Of a stretch of DNA of 29,046 bases, positions 13,419 to 20,319 are shown one piece after another. The notes below the pieces were generated by a model that saw only the letters and a list, made by a program, of their open reading frames with translations, was not told where the DNA came from and made no database searches. The position numbers and the translations under genes were made by a program. This DNA is from an uncultured Opitutales bacterium (GTDB lineage Bacteria; Verrucomicrobiota; Verrucomicrobiia; Opitutales; UBA953): the NCBI GenBank assembly GCA_934675585.1, contig CAKUQY010000025.1:1-29046 (forward strand), read 5' to 3'. Position 1 is the first letter of the stretch; the number at the start of each line of letters is the position of its first letter.

Positions 13419-13961
13419 TTACAAAATACTACTAATATGTTCAACAATTTCAACAACGGGCGCGAGATGACCTTTGCCATTCACGCCACAAGCCAAACGC
13501 CCTTCCGCGGGCTCAACAATCATGTTCCCGCGGGAACGCAAAATTTGCAGATTTGCTTGCGTTGCGGGATGTTCAAACATATTCGAATTCATCGCGGGAG
13601 CAATCACCACGGGCGCTTTGGTCGCCAAATAAGTGGTTGAAACAATTTCTGGTGCCAAGCCCTGCGCAAAACACGCAATGATGTGCGCTGTTGCGGGAGC
13701 CACCAAAAACAAATCTGCCCAAGTCGCAATATCAATGTGCTCGGGAACCCAATTTTTTGGTGCCGCCCACAAATCGTCCGCCACGGGATTGCGCGACAAC
13801 GTTTGCAGCGTGAGCGGCGTGATAAATTCTTTTGCCTCGCGCGTCATCAAAACGCGCACCGACGCGCCTTCTTTGGTGAGCAACGAGCAAATTTCTGCTG
13901 CTTTGTAAGCCGCAATCGAACCCGTTACAGCTAAAGCAATTTTTTTTCCTTCAAGAAACAT
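13419..13961 (-). CDS. coaC: Stand-alone phosphopantothenoylcysteine decarboxylase
   Basis: A 180-residue flavoprotein of the Dfp/EpiD fold that decarboxylates 4'-phosphopantothenoylcysteine in coenzyme A synthesis. Seen: the FMN-binding start ALAVTGSIAAYKA, His75 in HIDIATWADLFLVAPAT, the PAMN motif (122-125) and catalytic Cys158 in RLACGVNGKGHL; these positions coincide with E. coli Dfp numbering. The protein ends where the CoaB synthetase half of the usual fusion would begin, and no coaB follows, so the synthetase must be encoded elsewhere. It is 20 nt downstream of pdxH. A palindromic octamer pair (13524-13537) lies within the gene. Confidence 0.92.
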   Translation of the reverse strand: MFLEGKKIALAVTGSIAAYKAAEICSLLTKEGASVRVLMTREAKEFITPLTLQTLSRNPVADDLWAAPKNWVPEHIDIATWADLFLVAPATAHIIACFAQGLAPEIVSTTYLATKAPVVIAPAMNSNMFEHPATQANLQILRSRGNMIVEPAEGRLACGVNGKGHLAPVVEIVEHISSIL

Positions 13962-13981
13962 AATGGGTATTTTTTTAATTT

Positions 13982-14623
13982 TTATGGAGCCAAGCGTTCA
14001 ATTTTCCAAGCGTCATCTTCGCGGGAACGCGTGTAGGCGAAACGGTCGTGCAAGCGCGACGGTCGCCCCTGCCAAAATTCAATTCTTGCGGGAACGACGC
14101 GATAGCCGCCCCAAAAATCGGGCAACGGCACTTTGCCTTCGCTAAATTTGCGTTTCATTTCATCAAATTTTTTCAACAAAATCGAACGCGACGAAATCAC
14201 TTGCGATTGGTGCGAAACCCACGCGCCCAGCTGGCTACCCAACGGACGGCTCAAAAAATAACGCAACGATTCTGCGGTCGAAATTTTTTCTACACGACCT
14301 TCAACAGAAACTTGCCGCTCGAGCCCAAGCCACGGGAACAACAATGCGGCTTTTGGATTTTCTGCAATTTGTTGCGCTTTGCGGCTAGTGTAATTAGTAA
14401 AAAAGACAAATCCGCGTTCATCGTAAGCTTTCAGCAAAACCGTGCGCACCGAAGGCGTTCCCGCCGCGTCTGCCGTGCAAATGCTCATCGAATTGGGCTC
14501 AATCAATTGCGCCGCGCAAGCTTGGTCAAACCACTTGCGAAATTGCGCAAACGGGTTTGCGTCAAGATCTGGCAAATCCAATCCCGCGCGCGTGTATTCA
14601 TTGCGATATTCAAAAAGATCCAT
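13982..14623 (-). CDS. pdxH: Pyridoxamine 5'-phosphate oxidase
   Basis: A 213-residue FMN enzyme making pyridoxal 5'-phosphate. Family motifs in order: NAMSICTAD-like start of the barrel ([17 protein letters not shown]), [19 protein letters not shown] (FMN and substrate loop), [38 protein letters not shown], and the C-terminal [12 protein letters not shown] with the substrate-binding Arg and His, ending in ERLAP. Length is normal. Its ATG shares one base with the marC stop (TAATG at 14623), so translation is probably coupled. coaC follows after 20 nt. Confidence 0.96.
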   Translation of the reverse strand: MDLFEYRNEYTRAGLDLPDLDANPFAQFRKWFDQACAAQLIEPNSMSICTADAAGTPSVRTVLLKAYDERGFVFFTNYTSRKAQQIAENPKAALLFPWLGLERQVSVEGRVEKISTAESLRYFLSRPLGSQLGAWVSHQSQVISSRSILLKKFDEMKRKFSEGKVPLPDFWGGYRVVPARIEFWQGRPSRLHDRFAYTRSREDDAWKIERLAP

Positions 14624-15381
14624 TAATTTTGCTTTCCTGTAAAAATAGGATGCGTAGGAGCTTGGCGGCGGGGCGGTCCCGCGCTTTCTGCTGTTCCCGC
14701 AGCTTCTTGTTGATGCACCGCTTCGATGTAATTTTTCTTGGCGAGTTCCGCGCGCGCCTCAAATTCGCCAATGCCCGCAATCACGCTATCGACAAACATT
14801 TGAATCGAAATCAAAATCAACAAAATGCCCACCAAACGTTCAAGCGCCAACGCGCCGCGGGAACCCAACAAACATAAAATTTTTTGCGAAAATAAAACGA
14901 CAACCAAACTCACCAACCACGCAGCAATCAGCGCCAGCATAAACGGATAACTCTGCTCGGGCTCTGTCATAAATTTTGCGCCGTGAATCATCACAATCGA
15001 AAGCCCGCTCGGTCCCGCGTAAAGTGGAATCGCGATGGGAACGATAAACGGCTCGGCGGGAGCGGTTTCTTGCTGACCTGGTCGCGTCGAAGCGGTAACG
15101 ATCGAAATCACCGGGAACACCATTCCCAACGCAATCAAAAACAAAACCAACGCGCCCGAAATTCCCAACGTCGCGCTGTCAATTTGCAACCAGCCAACGA
15201 TCGCATTGCCCAAGAAAAAGAACAAAAGCAACGCAAACAACGCAAAACACATCTCGCGAAAAATAATCCACGAGCGATTTTTTACGGGAACGTTTTTCAA
15301 TAACGACGGCAAAATCAGCGCCAACCCAATCGGGTCGAGCACAATGATCAAAATCAGCGTAAACGAAATAAATGTTTCCAT
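14623..15381 (-). CDS. MarC/UPF0056-family integral membrane protein
   Basis: A 252-residue inner-membrane protein with about six hydrophobic segments. It begins with [20 protein letters not shown], the MarC-family pattern with Asp-Pro in the first helix, and has a second-half repeat [17 protein letters not shown]. The family was once linked to multiple antibiotic resistance, but that role was not upheld; the substrate is unknown. The last ~45 residues are a hydrophilic tail ([19 protein letters not shown] onward) beyond the usual ~205-220 residues. The gene is 10 nt after the M60 peptidase and overlaps pdxH by one base. Confidence 0.88.
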   Translation of the reverse strand: METFISFTLILIIVLDPIGLALILPSLLKNVPVKNRSWIIFREMCFALFALLLFFFLGNAIVGWLQIDSATLGISGALVLFLIALGMVFPVISIVTASTRPGQQETAPAEPFIVPIAIPLYAGPSGLSIVMIHGAKFMTEPEQSYPFMLALIAAWLVSLVVVLFSQKILCLLGSRGALALERLVGILLILISIQMFVDSVIAGIGEFEARAELAKKNYIEAVHQQEAAGTAESAGPPRRQAPTHPIFTGKQN

Positions 15382-15391
15382 TCAAAAAGTC

Positions 15392-17290
15392 TTATTTCTT
15401 TTTTGATTTTATTTTTTTGTCATACGCAACCGCGCGCTTTCCGTCCCACGAAACCGCTTCCACGCGCGTCGAACCCTCGGGATAACGCACGATTGTTTTT
15501 GAGCCGTCTTTCGAGCCGAGCCCAAACATCGAAACGCAAACCAATTTGTCGCCCGCGTAAGTTTCGTAAGCGACGACGTTTTTCCATTTTTCCGTCGGGA
15601 ACGACAATTCAGCTTTGCCTGCGTCAAATTCCACGCCACCGCGGTTTTTCTGAATCTTGGCGGGAACGCGGTTTTTGAAAGTTTCGGCATTGTAGGCGGA
15701 AAGATAATACGCTACTGGCGTCGGCATGTCTGGATATTTTTTGCCGATTTTTTTCAACTTTTCGCAATCCGCCTCGGTGATTTTCATGTGTCCTTTGGAA
15801 TAATCTTCGAGTTCGCGGTCAATCGGTTTCAACATGCCAACTTTTTCAAAAAACGGCATAAGATTTTGGTTCATCACCTTGCACGCGTTCACCATAAATT
15901 CAAGTTGAATGCGGCCGTTGTCCTCTTTGCCGTCGGGCGTTCGCGGAATGTCCGCACGGCGCGCAAACTCAAACATCTTCGGCCAAAAATCCTCGGGGCC
16001 CATTCCCACGACTTTGGTGTAAAGCGTCAGCTGCCAAAGCGGAATCAATTTCACGAACGGATCGCCGCTCCCGTCCTCATAGCCCGAATGTTTGTCTGGA
16101 CCTTCCTGGCAAAGCCAAACTTCGCCTTTCACGATTGCCGAATTCAAAAAATCGCTGTAGCGTCCGCCAACGACGTTCCCGTATTTGTCGTGGCAGTTTT
16201 CGCGTTCGAGCCGCATATTTTCGGGATTAAACCGCCAGTTCGTCCAGGCCGAAAAAATATTGTTCGTCACTTCGGTCGTCGAAACCCATCTCAGGTTTGG
16301 ACGCGTTTGATTGACGTGCCCGAATTCGTGCGCGATTCCCCACGATTGCTTGGGAATATTATCGACGTTGGCGATGCCCGACATTGTTTCGTCGTTGAAC
16401 GCCGCGCCGATCCCGTCCGCGTGCATGTAACCGCTCCACATCGTGCGGCCGTGCATGTGATTAGGACGATTGCGCCCAAACTGCGTCAAGCCCATAAAAT
16501 CCTCGCGCTGTTGGCGAATGATTTCGTCGTAAAGCTCAATCAATTTTTCGCCGTTTTCGGGACAAGTTGTCTGCATCGTTTTCGCGCAAAAAAGCAGCTG
16601 AACATAATTGCCGACAATGTCGATGCAATCGCCCTTGCTTTCAGCAATCAATTTTTTCCAAGCGTCGTTCCCGTCGCCGCGGTGAAAAACTCCGTTTGCC
16701 GTTCCCGTCGCAATATTCAGGCGCACGGGCGGCGCTTTTTGATAATTTGGCGTGTAATAATTGACGTAAAGCAAACCGTTGATCGGTGCTTCAAAAACGT
16801 TAATTCCTGGCTCCAGCCGCCAAGTTTTTTCGCCGTTCCCGTAGCCCTCTTTATCCCAGCAGAAAATTTTCACCTCGACGGTTTCGTTTTTAACCGCCTT
16901 TCCCGCGAAAACGACGATCGCCTCGCCTTTTTCAAAATAAATTCCCGTCGGATTTTCAAAACGACTCCAAGACGACGTTTTCAGTTCCCGCGACAAATCG
17001 CCAACCGGATAATACGCCTTGTATTCGCAAAAACGCACTTCGGGACGATATTTTTTGTGGAACATTCGAGTTGCCATTTTTTTCAGCGTCGGCGACTTCA
17101 TTTTTTTGATGCGGTCGGCGCTGACGTTTTTTTTCAAACTCGCGCAAAATCCGTCCTCGAAAATCTCAGCGCGCTCGGCTTTCGCTTTTTTCAGTTCCGC
17201 CAAAACGCTTTCCGCCGATTCGCCAGCAAAGCCCGCGGGAACAGCCGCCAGCAGGCAAACAAAAATAAAAATGCGTTTAAAAAATCCCAT
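15392..17290 (-). CDS. Secreted M60-like zinc metallopeptidase
   Basis: A 632-residue exported protein. The signal peptide is RIFIFVCLLAAVPAGFAGES (about 5-23). The peptidase core has His321-Glu-Phe-Gly-His325 (IAHEFGHVNQ) and Glu340 in TTEVTNNIFSAW, the gluzincin HExxH plus Glu arrangement of family M60 (enhancin-like). Upstream is the GIGAAFNDETMSGIANVD segment. The region at about 60-200 (YFEKGEAIVVFAGKAVKNET) resembles the N-terminal beta domain of these enzymes. M60 peptidases cut mucins and other O-glycoproteins, suggesting a host-associated or glycoprotein-feeding lifestyle; the substrate here is inferred. It sits in a run of housekeeping genes, 11 nt after aroE. It alone in the window has a strong Shine-Dalgarno sequence. 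Confidence 0.9.
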   Translation of the reverse strand: MGFFKRIFIFVCLLAAVPAGFAGESAESVLAELKKAKAERAEIFEDGFCASLKKNVSADRIKKMKSPTLKKMATRMFHKKYRPEVRFCEYKAYYPVGDLSRELKTSSWSRFENPTGIYFEKGEAIVVFAGKAVKNETVEVKIFCWDKEGYGNGEKTWRLEPGINVFEAPINGLLYVNYYTPNYQKAPPVRLNIATGTANGVFHRGDGNDAWKKLIAESKGDCIDIVGNYVQLLFCAKTMQTTCPENGEKLIELYDEIIRQQREDFMGLTQFGRNRPNHMHGRTMWSGYMHADGIGAAFNDETMSGIANVDNIPKQSWGIAHEFGHVNQTRPNLRWVSTTEVTNNIFSAWTNWRFNPENMRLERENCHDKYGNVVGGRYSDFLNSAIVKGEVWLCQEGPDKHSGYEDGSGDPFVKLIPLWQLTLYTKVVGMGPEDFWPKMFEFARRADIPRTPDGKEDNGRIQLEFMVNACKVMNQNLMPFFEKVGMLKPIDRELEDYSKGHMKITEADCEKLKKIGKKYPDMPTPVAYYLSAYNAETFKNRVPAKIQKNRGGVEFDAGKAELSFPTEKWKNVVAYETYAGDKLVCVSMFGLGSKDGSKTIVRYPEGSTRVEAVSWDGKRAVAYDKKIKSKKK

Positions 17291-17296
17291 CGTTAT

Positions 17297-17303
17297 TCCT
17301 CCT
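17297..17303 (-). promoter_or_regulatory. Strong Shine-Dalgarno AGGAGGA before the M60 gene
   Basis: On the minus strand AGGAGGA ends 6 nt before the ATG at 17290 and overlaps the aroE TAG (17304-17302). No comparable site precedes any other gene in the window. Confidence 0.8.
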
Positions 17304-18192
17304 ATTTAATTTCGTTTAACATTGTTTCCACTACCGATTCCGCGGGAACTCCCAGCCAGACGTTTTCCGCCATCGCGCCTTGCCACGCGAGCATTGCGCG
17401 CCCGTCGCTCGCGGGAACGTTAAATTCTTGAGCCAATTTTACCAACGCGGGAACATGCGCGCCGTAAGTAATATCATAAACAGCCGACGGGCAAAGCGCC
17501 ACAAATTCATCGCGCGGGAACGGCGATTCATCATCAGCATACAAACCCAAACTCGTCGCATTCACCAACAACGCTCCCGCGGGAACGCAATTTTTGTCGC
17601 AATGAATTTTTGCTTGCGGGAACGCGGTTTTGACCGCAGCAACTAAACTTTGCGCCTTGCTTTCTGTGCGATTGCAAATGCACAAATTTTTACAGCCGCG
17701 TTCCGCCAACGCAAACGCAATCGCGCGCGCCGCGCCACCGGCACCCAAAATCAGCACGGAAATTTCGTCAAATTTTCCCAGTTGCGGAAACGCTGCCGAA
17801 ACCGCGCCACAAAAGCCGTCGCCGTCGGTATTCGTTCCCGAAAACGCCGTTGCTCCCGCCTCGCGAAAAAGTGTATTCGCCGCGCCGATCTGTCGCGCCG
17901 CAGAAGTCAAATTTTGCAAATGCGGCAACGCCAGCATTTTGTGCGGCAAAGTCAAATTCAGCCCGCCGAAACCCTTGTCGAAAAACAATTTCAACGCCTC
18001 AGGCAAATCTTCCGGCGCAATGTCAAATTTGAAAAAACATTTGTCGCGTTCCCCGCGCGCCGCAAAAGCCGCGTTGTGCATTTTCGGCGAAAGCGAATGC
18101 GCCACGGGATGCCCAGCGACGGCAAAATGCGTTCCCGCCGCGCACTGCCATTCGCGCAAATCTTCAAGCGTGTAAGTTTTTTCTGGCGACAT
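17302..18192 (-). CDS. aroE: Shikimate dehydrogenase
   Basis: A 296-residue NADPH-dependent enzyme reducing 3-dehydroshikimate to shikimate in aromatic amino-acid synthesis. Seen: substrate site AHSLSP (31-36), catalytic Lys85 in LNLTLPHKM and Asp123 in GTNTDGDG, the NADP loop LGAGGAARAI (149-158) and the NADPH-selecting NRT motif (CNRTESKA). The C-terminal SDGRAMLAWQGAMAENVWLG is also typical. The N-terminus has about 15 residues before the usual start. The gene is 9 nt after hldD and 11 nt before the M60 gene. Confidence 0.95.
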   Translation of the reverse strand: MSPEKTYTLEDLREWQCAAGTHFAVAGHPVAHSLSPKMHNAAFAARGERDKCFFKFDIAPEDLPEALKLFFDKGFGGLNLTLPHKMLALPHLQNLTSAARQIGAANTLFREAGATAFSGTNTDGDGFCGAVSAAFPQLGKFDEISVLILGAGGAARAIAFALAERGCKNLCICNRTESKAQSLVAAVKTAFPQAKIHCDKNCVPAGALLVNATSLGLYADDESPFPRDEFVALCPSAVYDITYGAHVPALVKLAQEFNVPASDGRAMLAWQGAMAENVWLGVPAESVVETMLNEIK

Positions 18193-18201
18193 TTTTAAAA
18201 A

Positions 18202-19200
18202 TCATTCTCCCAAATGTTTGTCGGGAACGAGATAATTAAGCACGTAATCACTCACCGATTCTTCGAGCGGCACCAAATATTTCGCACCGCCGAGCCGTTC
18301 CAGCTTGGTGATTTTCGCCTGCGTAAAATACTGATACTGACGCTTGATGTGCTCGGGCATTTCAACAAATTCGATGTTTTCGGGAACGCCCATCGCTTTG
18401 AAAATCGGACGAACTAAATCCAGCCACGTGCGCGCTTGACCCGAACCAACGTTCACGAGCCCGTTCGCATCAAGATTTTGCGCCAAATGCACGGTGATCG
18501 CCGCCGCTTCTTTCGCGCCCAAAAAATCGCGCATTTGCTCGCCGTCTTTGTATTCTGGCTTGTAGCTTTTAAAAAGTTTCACGCGGCCCGTTTCCTTGAT
18601 TTGCTGAAACGCGCGGTAAACCATGCTCACCATATTGTCCTTGTGATTTTCGTTCGGGCCGAAAACGTTAAAATATTTGATCCCGCAAATCTTGTCCGCA
18701 TAACCGTTGCGCAACGCGTGCAAATCAAAAAGGTGTTTGGAATAGCCATACATGTTAAGCGGCTTGAGCCCGACAATCGGCGCTTCGTCGTCCATGCCGT
18801 TCGAGCCGTCGCCGTAAGTCGCCGCGCTCGACGCGTAAACAAAACGCGCGCCCTGCGCCAGCGCAAACTCCGCCAGTTTTTTCGTGTATTCGTAATTATT
18901 GTGAATCAAATACGTGCAATCTTTTTCCGTCGTCGCCGAACACGCGCCGAGATGAAAAACCGTCTTAATGTCCGCAAACAGCTCTGGTTCATCCGCCAGC
19001 GCGCGGTCAAAATCCTCGTATTCCATGTATTCCGCAAAACGCAGCGGAACCAAATTTTTGTAGCGAAAATCCGTTCCCAACTTGTCCGTCACCAAAATAT
19101 TTTCATAACCCAAAGCGTTCAGGCGCGCAATAATCGCACTGCCAATCAAGCCCGAGCCACCTGTTACCAAAATTTTACCTTGCGAGAGATCGTGTTCCAT
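18202..19200 (-). CDS. hldD: ADP-L-glycero-D-manno-heptose 6-epimerase
   Basis: A 332-residue short-chain-dehydrogenase-fold epimerase, last step of the nucleotide-heptose precursor for LPS inner core. Seen: Gly-rich NADP loop TGGSGLIG (13-20), the family segment VFHLGACSATTEKDCTYLIHN, Ser124/Ser125 in YASSAATYG, catalytic Tyr151 and Lys155 in MYGYSK, and KYFNVFGPNENHKDNMVSMV. It shows that the organism makes a heptose-containing LPS or related glycan. It is the first gene of the long minus-strand run, reading away from gltB. Its start codon is only 6 nt beyond a TATAAT. Confidence 0.95.
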   Translation of the reverse strand: MEHDLSQGKILVTGGSGLIGSAIIARLNALGYENILVTDKLGTDFRYKNLVPLRFAEYMEYEDFDRALADEPELFADIKTVFHLGACSATTEKDCTYLIHNNYEYTKKLAEFALAQGARFVYASSAATYGDGSNGMDDEAPIVGLKPLNMYGYSKHLFDLHALRNGYADKICGIKYFNVFGPNENHKDNMVSMVYRAFQQIKETGRVKLFKSYKPEYKDGEQMRDFLGAKEAAAITVHLAQNLDANGLVNVGSGQARTWLDLVRPIFKAMGVPENIEFVEMPEHIKRQYQYFTQAKITKLERLGGAKYLVPLEESVSDYVLNYLVPDKHLGE

Positions 19201-19206
19201 AAATCA

Positions 19207-19212
19207 ATTATA
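19207..19212 (-). promoter_or_regulatory. Candidate -10 (TATAAT) of the hldD operon
   Basis: A perfect TATAAT on the minus strand, 6 nt before the hldD ATG. A weak -35 (TTTAAA) lies 17 nt upstream. If used, transcription would begin at or next to the A of the start codon, giving a leaderless message. Confidence 0.4.
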
Positions 19213-19489
19213 AACGCAAACAAACATTTTTTAAAGCGGGAACGGCGGGAACGGGTTTTGAAGTTCGCGCAGATTCCGCAGAACGCGTAGATTTTTTATC
19301 CACGAATTGCCCGAATTTCATGGATTATTTTTTTAACCGCAAAGGAATCAAAGGAAACAAAGACTTGATTTTAAGGCGGATTTAAAACAAATTTCACGGA
19401 TTTTTAATTTGGGTTTTATTCGGCGGGAACGGGAACGAAATTTTATCTATGATTTTTTATTGAGATTTTGTTTGGCGGGAACAAATTTT

Positions 19490-19593
19490 GAGCGCTGAAA
19501 GCGCGACTTCTTTCAGTCCAGGGCGGAAGCCCTGGGAAATGAACCCCCAAAAGCCACCAGCCCTGAAAGGGCGACTCTCACCACAAACGCCAA
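19490..19593 (+). repeat. Module D copy 2
   Basis: Hairpins AGCGCTGAAAGCGC, CCAGGGC-GGAA-GCCCTGG and GCCCT-GAA-AGGGC in series, ending CCACAAACGCC. It matches 4448-4540. Confidence 0.8.
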
Positions 19594-19624
19594 TTGCGCG
19601 GGAACGAAAAGTTGCGTTCCCCAA

Positions 19625-19717
19625 TTATTTACGGCGACGGCGACGCGTTCCCGTCAAAACCAGCGCGAGCGTTCCCGCAAACAAACCAAACATCGACGGC
19701 TCGGGAACGGCGCGAGA
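19625..19717 (-). pseudogene. Orphan PEP-CTERM tail (gene remnant)
   Basis: The minus strand reads VPEPSMFGLFAGTLALVLTG followed by TRRRRRK and TAA (19708-19625). This is a full PEP-CTERM motif, hydrophobic helix and basic end. The frame stays open upstream for at least 40 codons but enters module F and other repeat DNA, with no start, signal peptide or beta-repeat sequence. Its first codons match the intact PEP-CTERM genes; the rest differs, so it came from another family member. Likely the 3' stump of a deleted gene. Confidence 0.7.
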
Positions 19718-19726
19718 AATACAAAA

Positions 19727-19775
19727 CTTAGTTTCACTTAAAATTTTCCGTAGTTTCCTTAGATGAAAAATCCTG
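19727..19775 (+). repeat. Module F copy 2
   Basis: CTTAGTTTCAC ... TTTCCTTAGATG. It abuts the orphan PEP-CTERM tail, so the break in that gene coincides with a repeat edge. Confidence 0.72.
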
Positions 19776-19800
19776 TTCCCGCCAACCTCAACTTTTTTAT

Positions 19801-19970
19801 CCACTCCCTTCAGGACTGATGTTATTTTATTCTTGCCCCCACACGCGAGACGCGCATTCGCGCGACTATGACGATGACCGAGTTTGAAAATAACTGAAAT
19901 AAAATTCGCTCGCTTTTGTGAGGGTTAGCTATCGCAAGCGATTTTAGTGCCTTCGGCACAAATCAAAAAA
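19801..19970 (-). repeat. Module A copy 3 (inverted, full)
   Basis: Reverse complement of 4152-4313, including the GCGCATTCGCGCGAC segment missing from copy 2. The ATCGCAAGCGAT and GTGCCTTCGGCAC hairpins are preserved. Confidence 0.85.
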
Positions 19971-20012
19971 AGTGTAGAGTGTGGAGTATTTTCAGTTTTC
20001 TGTTATTTCCCG

Positions 20013-20220
20013 TTCCCGCCAATCTGCGTTCCCGCGCAACATAAAAAAACAATTCGCGAGATTTGCGTTTTAATTTGCACAATGTTAAATGTCGCTTCGC
20101 TCGGTATGCGTTCAAAAAAACATGTTCCGTTCCCACTCTCATGGCGAAGTTGAAAACATCCCTCCTTGAAATTCGTAAATTTCGTTTAATTCGGTGATAA
20201 AAATTAAACCCCGTTCCCGC
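20013..20220 (+). repeat. Direct repeat 1 beside gltB (contains module B)
   Basis: About 208 bp, nearly identical to 24948-25155 in the same orientation. It starts TTCCCGCCAATCTGCG, contains CAATTCGCGAGATTTGCG, TGTTAAATGTCGCTTCGCTC and ATGGCGAAGTTG, and ends in module B. It lies 100 bp before the gltB start. Confidence 0.88.
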
Positions 20221-20319
20221 GTTATTTTTTTACTTGAAGAACGTTTTAAACAAGCGCAAAATTAGAATCGCGGGCGCGCATTTTCCGTTCCCGCCTACAA
20301 ACAACAAACAAATAAACTT

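Larger units (their letters stand above)
19201..20319. other. Gene-free divergent region between hldD and gltB
   Basis: 1.1 kb with no intact gene. 19205-19450 holds short phased repeats (CGCAGATT-type at 19266-19298, CCACGAATT/GAATTTCATGG near 19310-19332, CAAAGGA-type near 19338-19367) and doubled octamers. The rest is modules D, F, A and the direct repeat, plus a PEP-CTERM fragment, listed separately. A weak TTGAAG and TAGAAT near 20234-20263 are too far apart to call a gltB promoter. Confidence 0.65.

Noticed and set aside
15788..17431. 547-codon plus-strand open frame
   Set aside because: It is antisense to the M60 peptidase, which has a signal peptide, an SD and a catalytic motif; the composition (Arg/His/Phe-rich) is that of a shadow frame.
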